A stretch of 12,499 nt of DNA from an uncultured Eggerthellaceae bacterium (GTDB taxonomy: Bacteria; Actinomycetota; Coriobacteriia; Coriobacteriales; Eggerthellaceae): assembly GCA_946618265.1 (NCBI GenBank), contig CAMOLA010000060.1:1-12499 (forward strand), in the 5' to 3' direction. How positions within the stretch are numbered: the first letter of the stretch is position 1; each line of letters opens with the position of its first letter. The position numbers and the translations under genes are program-made. This document shows positions 6,501 through 12,048 of this stretch, piece by piece. Below the pieces are notes generated by a model. The model did not search any database. It was not told the origin of the DNA and was given only the letters and a program-made list of their open reading frames with translations.

Positions 6501-6565
6501 AGCGCAACCTGATGTTTTACGGGCCCATGACCCGCAAAGTCTCTGATTGCGAGAACGGTGGTGCC

Positions 6566-7498
6566 ATGAATTTCTCGTCACTCGCGTATTTCGAGACGCT
6601 TGCCCATGAACGCAGCTTCACGCGCGCTGCACAGCGCCTGCACATCACGCAGCAGTCGTTGAGCTCGAACATTGCCAAAATGGAACAGGAACTTGGCTGC
6701 CAGCTGGTGGTCAGGCACGTGCCGCTCGAACTGACCTACGCCGGCGAGGTGCTGCTTCGCTACGCCGCGTCGTTCCGCGAGGGCTATGCCGCCATGCAGC
6801 AGGAGTTTTGCGATATCACGCAAAACCAGAGCGGCGTGCTGCGCATCGGCGTCACCTACACGCGCGGCCGCACCATCCTGCCCGAAATCATCCAGGAATT
6901 CCAGAAGAGCTATCCGGCGATTCGCATCAACCTCGTCGAGGAGACGAACGACGTGCTGCGCCGCATGCTCGTCGATGGCGAAACCGACCTGGCCATCGCG
7001 AGTTTCCCCGATGCAATTCCCGGTATCACCGTGCACGAGTTCTACCGCGAGGAAGTGGTCATGCTGGTCGCGCGCGACCTGTTCGAAACGCTTTACGGCG
7101 ACGAGGCAGAGGCGCGCGCGCAGCGTTTCGAGAGCGGCGAGTTCGAGGCCATCGTGGGGTGCCCGCTCGTGTTGAACAGCATCGACGACATCGGCGGGCA
7201 CGTCGAGCGCAATCTGCTGAAACGCGCTGGCATCACGCGGCCCAACATCGTGGCCACCTCGAGCAACGCCGAGACGTTGCTCGCGCTGTGCGTCCGCGGC
7301 GTCGGCGCGTGCTTCTGTCCGGAAATCCTGGCCCGTTCGGCGCTCACCGAAGAACAGCTCTCGTCGCTCATGATCCTGCGCCTCGGCGACACGGCCCGCT
7401 ATCCCATCAGCTTCGGGCACCAGGACAAAAGCTACCAGTGGTCCATCATCGACTCGTTCATGACCATCGCCCGCGAGGTCATGGAGCGACGCCTGTAG
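6566..7498 (+). CDS. LysR-family transcriptional regulator
   Basis: The 310-residue length is typical for LysR. Residues 1-60 form the winged helix-turn-helix (MNFSSLAYFETLAHERSFTR, with AAQRLHITQQSLSSNIAKME as the recognition region). A linker helix follows, then the two-lobed periplasmic-binding-protein-like effector domain from about residue 90 (GVLRIGVTYTRGRTILP, then LVDGETDLAIASFP). The chosen start gives the standard LysR N-terminus; an upstream ATG at 6512 adds 18 atypical residues. Its likely target is the divergent small membrane protein or itself; the effector is unknown. Confidence 0.9.
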   Translation: MNFSSLAYFETLAHERSFTRAAQRLHITQQSLSSNIAKMEQELGCQLVVRHVPLELTYAGEVLLRYAASFREGYAAMQQEFCDITQNQSGVLRIGVTYTRGRTILPEIIQEFQKSYPAIRINLVEETNDVLRRMLVDGETDLAIASFPDAIPGITVHEFYREEVVMLVARDLFETLYGDEAEARAQRFESGEFEAIVGCPLVLNSIDDIGGHVERNLLKRAGITRPNIVATSSNAETLLALCVRGVGACFCPEILARSALTEEQLSSLMILRLGDTARYPISFGHQDKSYQWSIIDSFMTIAREVMERRL

Positions 7499-7501
7499 CT
7501 C

Positions 7502-7532
7502 TATCCATTTGGGGACTGTCCCCAAATGGATA
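7502..7532. repeat. 31-bp perfect palindrome, GGGGA-CTG-TCCCC core (REP-like)
   Basis: Arms 7502-7516 and 7518-7532 are perfectly complementary around T7517. The core GGGGACTGTCCCC is extended by ATTT/AAAT and then TATCC/GGATA. It starts three bases after the LysR stop and could stop transcription or protect the 3' end, though no T-run follows. Confidence 0.85.
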
Positions 7533-7535
7533 ATT

Positions 7536-7590
7536 CGCTCGCAAGCGGCGATCTAGGCAGCGGCGTCGCCCAGATTAGTGCTTGCGAGCG
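7536..7590. repeat. Nested inverted repeat, possible structured RNA
   Basis: CGCTCGCAAGC (7536-7546) pairs with GCTTGCGAGCG (7580-7590). Directly inside, GGCGA (7547-7551) pairs with TCGCC (7566-7570), leaving a 9-base bulge. A third copy of the stem motif, TTGCGAG (7614-7620), could compete for CTCGCAA. The sequence is non-coding and lies between the LysR and PCC-domain genes. It matches no riboswitch I recognise. Confidence 0.4.
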
Positions 7591-7771
7591 GATCACGTTG
7601 CCCGGATCGCCATTTGCGAGTGACTATGTCCGCCTCATTGCAAGGCCGCAGAAAGAGCTGATTGAAATTCGCCTTTCTGCGTATAGGAGCCATTCCTAGC
7701 AGACGTTAGGCGTTTCTCGCGATGCGAAGCTATCAAGCATGAAAGGCGGGGGCTGCCCCCGTTGTCTCCTG

Positions 7772-7777
7772 GTATAG
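7772..7777 (+). promoter_or_regulatory. Candidate -10 box TATAGT for the PCC-domain gene
   Basis: TATAGT lies 34 bases upstream of the ATG at 7812. A -35 at standard spacing would fall in the GC palindrome at 7747-7761 and is not recognisable, so an activator or another sigma factor may be needed. Confidence 0.4.
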
Positions 7778-7811
7778 TGTGCGTTGGAAACACGAGTGAA
7801 AGTTGGCGGAC

Positions 7812-8252
7812 ATGGATTATCGAAACTACGGCGGCTGCTACTACGTGCGGCTCGATCGAAACGATGAGGTCATCGCCTCGATTCGCGAGGTGTGCGAGCG
7901 TGAGGGCGTGCGGTCGGCGACGTTTTCGGGGGTTGGCGGCTGCGACGCCGCGGAAATACAGGTATTCGACCCCGAAGCCGGCTCGTTCAGGACCGAGCGC
8001 TACGAAGGCCTCCTCGAGCTGGTATCCATCACGGGCAACGTCATCTCGTGCGACGACGGCAGCCTATCGCATCACGCGCACGCGCTTTTCGCGTACCAGG
8101 ATGCCGGCGAGCAGCGCATAGCGGCGGGGCATCTGAAGTCGTCGACCGTTCGCTACACCGCGGAAATCGAGTTGCGTCCCGTTGCGGGCGGCGTGATCGG
8201 CGCCGAGCGCAATGCCGAAACGGGCACGAATTTCTGGAAATTCGAAGACTAA
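7812..8252 (+). CDS. PCC/DUF296 domain protein
   Basis: The whole 146-residue protein is one PPC/PCC domain (DUF296), a fold that forms trimers and occurs in plant AT-hook proteins and stand-alone bacterial proteins. Family features are the early FSGVGGCDAAEIQVFDPE segment, the His cluster SHHAHALFAYQD, and AAGHLKSSTV, whose histidines may bind a metal as seen in bacterial PCC structures. The cellular role of bacterial PCC proteins is poorly known. The ATG at 7812 is preferred over a TTG at 7803, though the ribosome site is weak. A REP-like palindrome begins directly after the stop. Confidence 0.8.
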   Translation: MDYRNYGGCYYVRLDRNDEVIASIREVCEREGVRSATFSGVGGCDAAEIQVFDPEAGSFRTERYEGLLELVSITGNVISCDDGSLSHHAHALFAYQDAGEQRIAAGHLKSSTVRYTAEIELRPVAGGVIGAERNAETGTNFWKFED

Positions 8253-8281
8253 TCATGAAAAGGGACAGTCCCTTTTCATGA
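8253..8281. repeat. 29-bp perfect palindrome, GGGA-CAG-TCCC core (REP-like)
   Basis: Arms 8253-8266 and 8268-8281 are complementary around A8267. The core AGGGACAGTCCCT is flanked by AAA/TTT and then TCATG/CATGA. It begins at the base after the PCC-domain stop codon. It has the same core design as 7502-7532 but different outer arms. Confidence 0.85.
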
Positions 8282-8338
8282 CGTGGCTCCGATGGCAGGA
8301 AGGGGAGGACCCGTTCCCGCCATCTTGCATGCGCTGGT

Positions 8339-8815
8339 TTAGGATATCGGTTCGGCCGCTTCAGGCGCGGCTTCGGCCGGCTGTGCGGGCGGCTCTGCGG
8401 CCGGTGCCGCTGCGCTGTTCTGCTCGCGCCATTCAGCAAACGCCTTGAGCTCCGGCTCGTTGATGGCCATGGCGATCGTGGCGACGGCGATGTCGTCTGC
8501 GAAGCCGATGATGGGGGTGTCGTCGGGGATGAGGTCCTTCTGGGCGACCAGGTACAGGAACGTGCTGACCAGCGAAATCACGACCTTGGGGGAAACCTCG
8601 GTGTATTCGCGCGTTACGTAGCTCTTGACCATCGAAGCCATGAGCGGAACGTTGGAGAACGCCGTCGCGACCGTGTCGGGGATGGTCTTCAGTTTCTCCT
8701 GCAAGTCCTGCAGCAGCCCGTTGATTTGCTCCGGGTCGTTCATGAGGCTCTGCGCCTTTTCCACGCCGTCGTCGATGATGCCGCGCGCCCACTCGGCGCT
8801 GAACTGCTCCGCCAT
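8339..8815 (-). CDS. DUF1232 (YkvA-type) protein
   Basis: The 158-residue protein carries a DUF1232 domain at about residues 70-125 (EVSPKVVISLVSTFLYLVAQ, KDLIPDDTPIIGFADDIAVA). The LIPDD and GFADD acidic motifs and the hydrophobic stretch are typical of this group. It begins with a helical region (EWARGIIDDGVEKAQSLMND) and ends in a low-complexity Ala/Pro/Glu tail. The function of DUF1232 proteins is not established; membrane association is likely. The start at 8815 follows AAGGA; an upstream extension to 8893 lacks a good site. The gene is convergent with the PCC-domain gene, with an imperfect hairpin (8291-8324) between them. Confidence 0.8.
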   Translation of the reverse strand: MAEQFSAEWARGIIDDGVEKAQSLMNDPEQINGLLQDLQEKLKTIPDTVATAFSNVPLMASMVKSYVTREYTEVSPKVVISLVSTFLYLVAQKDLIPDDTPIIGFADDIAVATIAMAINEPELKAFAEWREQNSAAAPAAEPPAQPAEAAPEAAEPIS

Positions 8816-8952
8816 GATGCCGTCCTTCCTCGTAGGGGTCAACGAGTACATTGTACTGGATTTCAAAGATGGGCCGTGTCGACGTCGCGGCAAGAGAGCC
8901 GGTTGGAGGGCTCGAGACGGCCATTTGGCGAGCTACGGTGCAAGCGCCGAGA

Positions 8953-8974
8953 GGGACGGTTCGCAAATGTATAA
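8953..8974. repeat. Degenerate copy of the adjacent palindrome
   Basis: Bases 8953-8974 match 8999-9020 at 19 of 22 positions with an offset of 46. CAAATGTATAA (8964-8974) is also an exact inverted match to TTATACATTTG (8988-8998), so two alternative hairpins are possible. This looks like an eroded second unit of a REP pair. Confidence 0.6.
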
Positions 8975-8975
8975 T
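8970..8975 (+). promoter_or_regulatory. Candidate -10 box TATAAT for the TPR/DUF4037 pair
   Basis: A perfect TATAAT lies 73 bases upstream of the chosen GTG start, inside the degenerate repeat copy. There is no clear -35 at 16-18 bp. A transcript from here would begin near 8982, so the palindrome at 8989-9019 would be its first structure. Confidence 0.4.
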
Positions 8976-8988
8976 CATTGGCAGCGGT

Positions 8989-9019
8989 TATACATTTGGG
9001 GACTGTCCCCAAATGTATA
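8989..9019. repeat. 31-bp perfect palindrome, GGGGA-CTG-TCCCC core (REP-like)
   Basis: Arms 8989-9003 and 9005-9019 are perfectly complementary around T9004. The core and ATTT/AAAT flanks equal those of 7502-7532, while the outermost bases differ (TATAC/GTATA instead of TATCC/GGATA). It ends about a dozen bases before the ribosome site of the TPR gene. Confidence 0.85.
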
Positions 9020-9048
9020 GTCTTAGCGCTCGAGGAGAGGGGGCGAAT

Positions 9049-9843
9049 GTGCAGTCGATACCGCAGCAGCGGATCGTCGAGAAGCTCGACGACTACATGA
9101 GCCGACGCGATTATGCGGGGGCTGAGCGCCATCTGCTCTACTGGCTGGAAGAAGCGCTCGCGGTGGGCGATGCGCGCGGCGAGCTGATGGTGCGCAACGA
9201 GTTGGTGGGGCATTTCCGCAAGACCGGCGACAAGGAACGTGCCCTGCTGCACGGCGGCGAGGCGCTCCGGCTCGTCGACGAGCTCGGCTTCGGTAGCACG
9301 ATAAGCGCGGGCACGACCTACACCAACGTTGCGACGGCCTGCAACGCCTTTGGCGAAAACGAGCGCTCGCTCGATCTGTTCCGCCAGGCCGCCGCGCTCT
9401 ACGAAGGCAGCGACGGCACCGAGCCGCGGCTTCTCGGCGGGCTGTACAACAACATGGCGCTGACCTGCGTGTCGCTCGGACGATTCGACGAGGCCGATAG
9501 GCTGTACGCCAAGGCGCTCGCGGTCATGGGGGATGTGCCCAACGGCGAGCTCGAGCAGGCCATCACGTACCTGAACATGGCCGACGCCGCAGTTGCGCGG
9601 GCCAATGCGGAGGCGGGCGGCAGCGGGGATGCCGCGCTGCAGGACGGCTACGAAGCCTGCGAGAAAATGGTCGAGACGTGCTTGGATACCGCGTTCGAGC
9701 TCCTCGATGCGCCGGGGCTTCCCCGCGACGGCTACTACGCGTTCGTGTGCGAGAAATGCGCGCCGGCGTTCGCCCATCACGGCTACTTCCTGGTGGATGC
9801 GGATTTGAAGGAACGGGCGAAGGCCATTTATGAACGGGCTTGA
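9049..9843 (+). CDS. TPR-repeat protein paired with the DUF4037 protein
   Basis: This 264-residue, largely helical protein contains tetratricopeptide-type repeats. Examples are residues about 50-85 (VRNELVGHFRKTGDKERALL) and 130-165 (GLYNNMALTCVSLGRFDEAD, RLYAKALAV). TPRs mediate protein contacts. The GTG at 9049 is chosen because the purine-rich AGGAGAGGGGG (9033-9043) lies just before it; the ATG at 9013 lies inside the palindrome and has no ribosome site. The stop overlaps the next gene by 14 bases, so the two are translated together. TPR proteins next to DUF4037 genes recur in Gram-positive anaerobes. Function is unknown. Confidence 0.78.
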   Translation: MQSIPQQRIVEKLDDYMSRRDYAGAERHLLYWLEEALAVGDARGELMVRNELVGHFRKTGDKERALLHGGEALRLVDELGFGSTISAGTTYTNVATACNAFGENERSLDLFRQAAALYEGSDGTEPRLLGGLYNNMALTCVSLGRFDEADRLYAKALAVMGDVPNGELEQAITYLNMADAAVARANAEAGGSGDAALQDGYEACEKMVETCLDTAFELLDAPGLPRDGYYAFVCEKCAPAFAHHGYFLVDADLKERAKAIYERA

Positions 9844-10771
9844 GATTTCCGAGGCATATTTCGAGGCCTACGGCATGCCGATGCTGCAGCGGGACTTCGC
9901 GTCGCTTCTGCCGCACGTCGCCGCCGGGCTGTTCGGGAGCGGTTCCGAGTGCTTCGGATTCGATGACGAGCTGTCGCGCGACCACGACTTCGACCCCGGC
10001 TTCATGCTGTTGCTGCCCGGCGAAGACGTCGTGGACCGCAAGCAGGAGTTCGCCTTGGAGCGGGCGTATGCGGCGCTTCCCCGGGAGTTCGAGGGGGTGG
10101 CGCGGCCGAAGATGGCGCCGGTCGGCGGGCCGCGGCGCGGCGTCATGCGCATGGCCGATTTCCTCGCCGAGAAGACGGGGAGCGCAGATGGGACGTTGAC
10201 GGTCGACCAGTGGCTGGCCGTACCTTCCTTCGCGTTGGCCGAGGCGGTCAACGGCAAGGTGTTCTACGACGGGTCGGGCGATCTTTCGCGCGCCCGCGAG
10301 CGGCTTGCCCGCTATCCCGAAGACGTTCGGCGCAAGAAGCTGGCGGGGCATCTCCTGCTCGCGGCCCAGGCGGGGCAGTACAACTATGCGCGCTGCCTGC
10401 GCCATGGCGAGACGGCAGCCGCGCAGCTGGCGGTCATCGCTTTCGCGGACAACGCCATGGCGGCCATTTTCTTGTTGAACGACGTTTACCGTCCGTTTTA
10501 CAAATGGCAGTTCCGCGCGATGCGCGCCCTTCCGCGGCTCGCCCTCGATGCGGAGCTTCTCGAATACTTGATCACCACCAGCAACGATGGCCAGCTCGCC
10601 TGCGACAAATACGAGGTGGTGGAGGGGATAGCCGCCGACTTGATAGACGAGCTCGAGATACAGGGGCTGACGAGGGTCCAAAGCGGCGAGCTGGAGAAGC
10701 ATGCATATTCCGTCAACGACGGGATTGCCGACGCGACGCTCCGCAATCGGCACGTCCTCGCCGGCGTGTGA
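9830..10771 (+). CDS. DUF4037 nucleotidyltransferase-like protein
   Basis: The 313-residue protein matches DUF4037, whose N-terminus resembles the nucleotidyltransferase fold. GSGS (36-39), an Asp pair (45-46) and SRDHDFDPGF (49-58) form a GS-plus-acidic pattern able to bind metal and nucleotide. The C-terminal helical domain carries RKKLAGHLLLAAQAGQYNYA and LLNDVYRPFYKWQFRAM. This layout resembles aminoglycoside or minimal nucleotidyltransferases, but the substrate is unknown. The ATG at 9830 follows GAAGG and overlaps the TPR gene, so the proteins are probably made in matched amounts and may interact. Confidence 0.8.
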   Translation: MNGLEISEAYFEAYGMPMLQRDFASLLPHVAAGLFGSGSECFGFDDELSRDHDFDPGFMLLLPGEDVVDRKQEFALERAYAALPREFEGVARPKMAPVGGPRRGVMRMADFLAEKTGSADGTLTVDQWLAVPSFALAEAVNGKVFYDGSGDLSRARERLARYPEDVRRKKLAGHLLLAAQAGQYNYARCLRHGETAAAQLAVIAFADNAMAAIFLLNDVYRPFYKWQFRAMRALPRLALDAELLEYLITTSNDGQLACDKYEVVEGIAADLIDELEIQGLTRVQSGELEKHAYSVNDGIADATLRNRHVLAGV

Positions 10772-10810
10772 TCGGTTTCTGTTCCGTCCGGCGACTCGCT
10801 TGAAATTGGG

Positions 10811-10816
10811 TACTAT
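10811..10816 (+). promoter_or_regulatory. Candidate -10 box TACTAT upstream of nrdG
   Basis: TACTAT is preceded by no convincing -35 at standard spacing. It is the best promoter-like sequence in the gap before nrdG. If used, it places the 65-bp palindromic pair at 10869-10933 inside the nrdG leader. Confidence 0.3.
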
Positions 10817-10868
10817 AGGTGGCGCCGGCCAGGCGAAGGCGCACGGGCGTAAGCGGTGCACGCTGGGC

Positions 10869-10933
10869 GACTGACCGAAGGGGAGCCTCCCTAACGGTCA
10901 GTGACCGAAAGGGAGTCTCCCCTTCGGTCAGTC
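10869..10933. repeat. 65-bp REP-doublet palindrome upstream of nrdG
   Basis: The dyad is centred on 10901. The outer 17 bases GACTGACCGAAGGGGAG (10869-10885) and CTCCCCTTCGGTCAGTC (10917-10933) pair perfectly; the inside pairs with few mismatches. It can also be read as two adjacent units, each close to TGACCGAA-GGGAGNCTCCC-TTCGGTCA; the left unit has AA where TT is expected. It ends 30 bases before the nrdG start. Confidence 0.85.
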
Positions 10934-10963
10934 GTAGATGCGGACGGCGGAAGGGAAAGAACG

Positions 10964-11659
10964 ATGAAGATACAGGGACTGCAGAAGATGACGCTGCTCG
11001 ACTACCCGGGGCGCGTGGCGTGCACGGTCTTTCTGGGCGGGTGCGATTTCCGCTGCCCGTTTTGCCACAACTTCGAGTTGGTGGAAGGTCCGATGCCCGA
11101 CGCGATCGACGAGCAGGAATTCTTCGCGTTCCTGGAGAAGCGCCATAGCCTTTTGGACGGCGTGGCCGTCACGGGCGGGGAGCCGTGCTTGAGGGGCGAC
11201 CTTCCCGAGTTTTTGGCGAACATCAAGGCTGCGGGGTTCGCCGTCAAATTGGACACCAACGGCTATAGCCCCCGGATGCTCGAGCGCGTGCTTGCGGAAG
11301 GGCTCGTCGACTACGTGGCGATGGACATCAAGAATTCGCCCGGAAAATACGCTCGAACGGTGGGTCTTGCCGACATCGACCTCGCACGAATCGAGGAGAG
11401 CATCAAGCTCCTGATGGATTCGGGCGTGGCTTACGAGTTTCGTACGACGGTCATCGACGAATACCACGAAGCGCGCGATTTCGAGGAAATCGGCGTCTGG
11501 ATCGCGGGAGCCGACCGGTATTTTCTCCAGGCGTTCGCGGACAGGGATGCGGTTCCCGACCATGCCCTCACGGCGCCGGACCCCGCCGACATGCGGGCGT
11601 ACCGGGACATCGTCGCCGCTTACGTGAAGCACGCCGAGGTGCGGGGCGTCGAGGAGTAG
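10964..11659 (+). CDS. nrdG: Anaerobic ribonucleoside-triphosphate reductase activating protein (radical SAM)
   Basis: The 231-residue radical-SAM enzyme uses a [4Fe-4S] cluster and S-adenosylmethionine to install the glycyl radical on the class III ribonucleotide reductase. The cluster motif is Cys27-x3-Cys31-x2-Cys34 (GGCDFRCPFCHN), with GGEP at 71-74 and the N-terminal signature LQKMTLLDYPGRVACTVFLG, typical of the NrdG2-type subgroup. The ATG at 10964 follows GGAAGGGAAAG; a longer GTG frame from 10901 would be read out of the palindrome and is rejected. It lies upstream of nrdD with a 389-base gap, whereas many genomes have nrdD first. A pyruvate-formate-lyase-type activase is the main alternative; the adjacent nrdD decides. 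Confidence 0.9.
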   Translation: MKIQGLQKMTLLDYPGRVACTVFLGGCDFRCPFCHNFELVEGPMPDAIDEQEFFAFLEKRHSLLDGVAVTGGEPCLRGDLPEFLANIKAAGFAVKLDTNGYSPRMLERVLAEGLVDYVAMDIKNSPGKYARTVGLADIDLARIEESIKLLMDSGVAYEFRTTVIDEYHEARDFEEIGVWIAGADRYFLQAFADRDAVPDHALTAPDPADMRAYRDIVAAYVKHAEVRGVEE

Positions 11660-11667
11660 CAGACCCG

Positions 11668-11682
11668 CGGGCGAAACGCCCG
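11668..11682 (+). other. Short hairpin after nrdG, possible weak terminator
   Basis: CGGGCG (11668-11673), AAA, CGCCCG (11677-11682) is a perfect 6-3-6 stem 8 bases after the nrdG stop. No T-run follows, so termination here would be inefficient or rho-assisted. Confidence 0.4.
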
Positions 11683-11742
11683 ACCAGGGTGTGCGCGAGG
11701 TGCCGGGCGCTGTGCGCGAGAACGCATGCGGTGCACCGAACG

Positions 11743-11799
11743 GACCGAAGGGGAGTCTCCCCAATGGTCACAGACCATTGGGGAGACTCCCCTTCGGTC
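11743..11799. repeat. 57-bp REP-doublet palindrome between nrdG and nrdD
   Basis: Arms 11743-11769 and 11773-11799 are perfect 27-bp complements around the 3-base loop ACA. Each arm contains a smaller palindrome GGGGAGTCTCCCC (or GGGGAGACTCCCC) with GACCGAA outside and AATGGTC inside. This is two REP units facing each other, the layout of a REPIN. Confidence 0.88.
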
Positions 11800-11913
11800 A
11801 GTGTGCCAGGTCAGTGCTCGGCAATGCCGTGGGCGCCTGTTTGCCCAGATTTGTGTCTCGGGAATACAACCGTCGGCGTGACCTTGCATTTTAGGCGCGA
11901 CGGTCGGTTAATG

Positions 11914-11961
11914 GCACAATATATATGGAGATTGCCGTGGAATCAACACTACATATTGATA
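11914..11961. promoter_or_regulatory. Tandem NrdR boxes upstream of nrdD
   Basis: Two 16-bp sites, GCACAATATATATGGA (11914-11929) and ACACTACATATTGATA (11946-11961), each match the NrdR consensus ACACWATATATWGTGT at 12 of 16 positions. Their starts are 32 bp apart with a 16-bp gap, the three-turn phasing typical of NrdR pairs. NrdR is the ATP/dATP-sensing repressor of ribonucleotide reductase genes. The downstream site overlaps the -35 of the predicted nrdD promoter, which fits repression. Confidence 0.75.
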
Positions 11962-11984
11962 TGAATCGGATATGGTGGTACATT
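11956..11984 (+). promoter_or_regulatory. Promoter of nrdD
   Basis: -35 TTGATA (11956-11961) and -10 TACATT (11979-11984) are separated by exactly 17 bp. Transcription would start near 11991, giving a leader of about 58 bases. The -35 box lies inside the second NrdR box. Confidence 0.6.
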
Positions 11985-12048
11985 ATGCCGCACGCGGAAA
12001 ACGCGCTTTTGACCACTAAACGAAGCCATTTTACCCGGGAGGAATTGC

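Larger units (their letters stand above)
7499..7811. other. Intergenic region between the LysR and PCC-domain genes
   Basis: This 313-base gap contains a REP-like palindrome (7502-7532), a nested inverted repeat (7536-7590), a GC palindrome CGGGGGCTGCCCCCG (7747-7761), and a -10-like TATAGT (7772-7777). I see no gene in it. Confidence 0.6.

Noticed and set aside
6578..7525. Minus-strand open frame opposite the LysR gene
   Set aside because: Antisense shadow. The plus strand encodes a full LysR with correct start and length.
321..7746. CCTTTCATGCT at 321-331 and its reverse complement at 7736-7746
   Set aside because: An 11-base match between two unrelated leaders is close to chance level in 12.5 kb and neither copy sits in a recognisable site.
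8291..8324. Imperfect hairpin between the convergent PCC-domain and DUF1232 genes as a terminator
   Set aside because: Stem GATGGC/GCCATC with internal mismatches and no T-run on either strand; not strong enough to call.
7502..9019. Repeated palindromes considered as a CRISPR array
   Set aside because: Spacing is hundreds of bases with genes between, and the units are full palindromes with different arms, not identical repeats with uniform spacers.
8863..10861. Two minus-strand open frames (8863-9780 and 9563-10861) opposite the TPR and DUF4037 genes
   Set aside because: They overlap each other and run through palindromes, with low-complexity Arg/His-rich products and no ribosome sites; the plus-strand genes are coupled and have recognisable domains.
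11690..11720. 10-base direct repeat TGTGCGCGAG at 11690-11699 and 11711-11720
   Set aside because: Short, only two copies, low complexity in a GC-rich gap; no function suggested.
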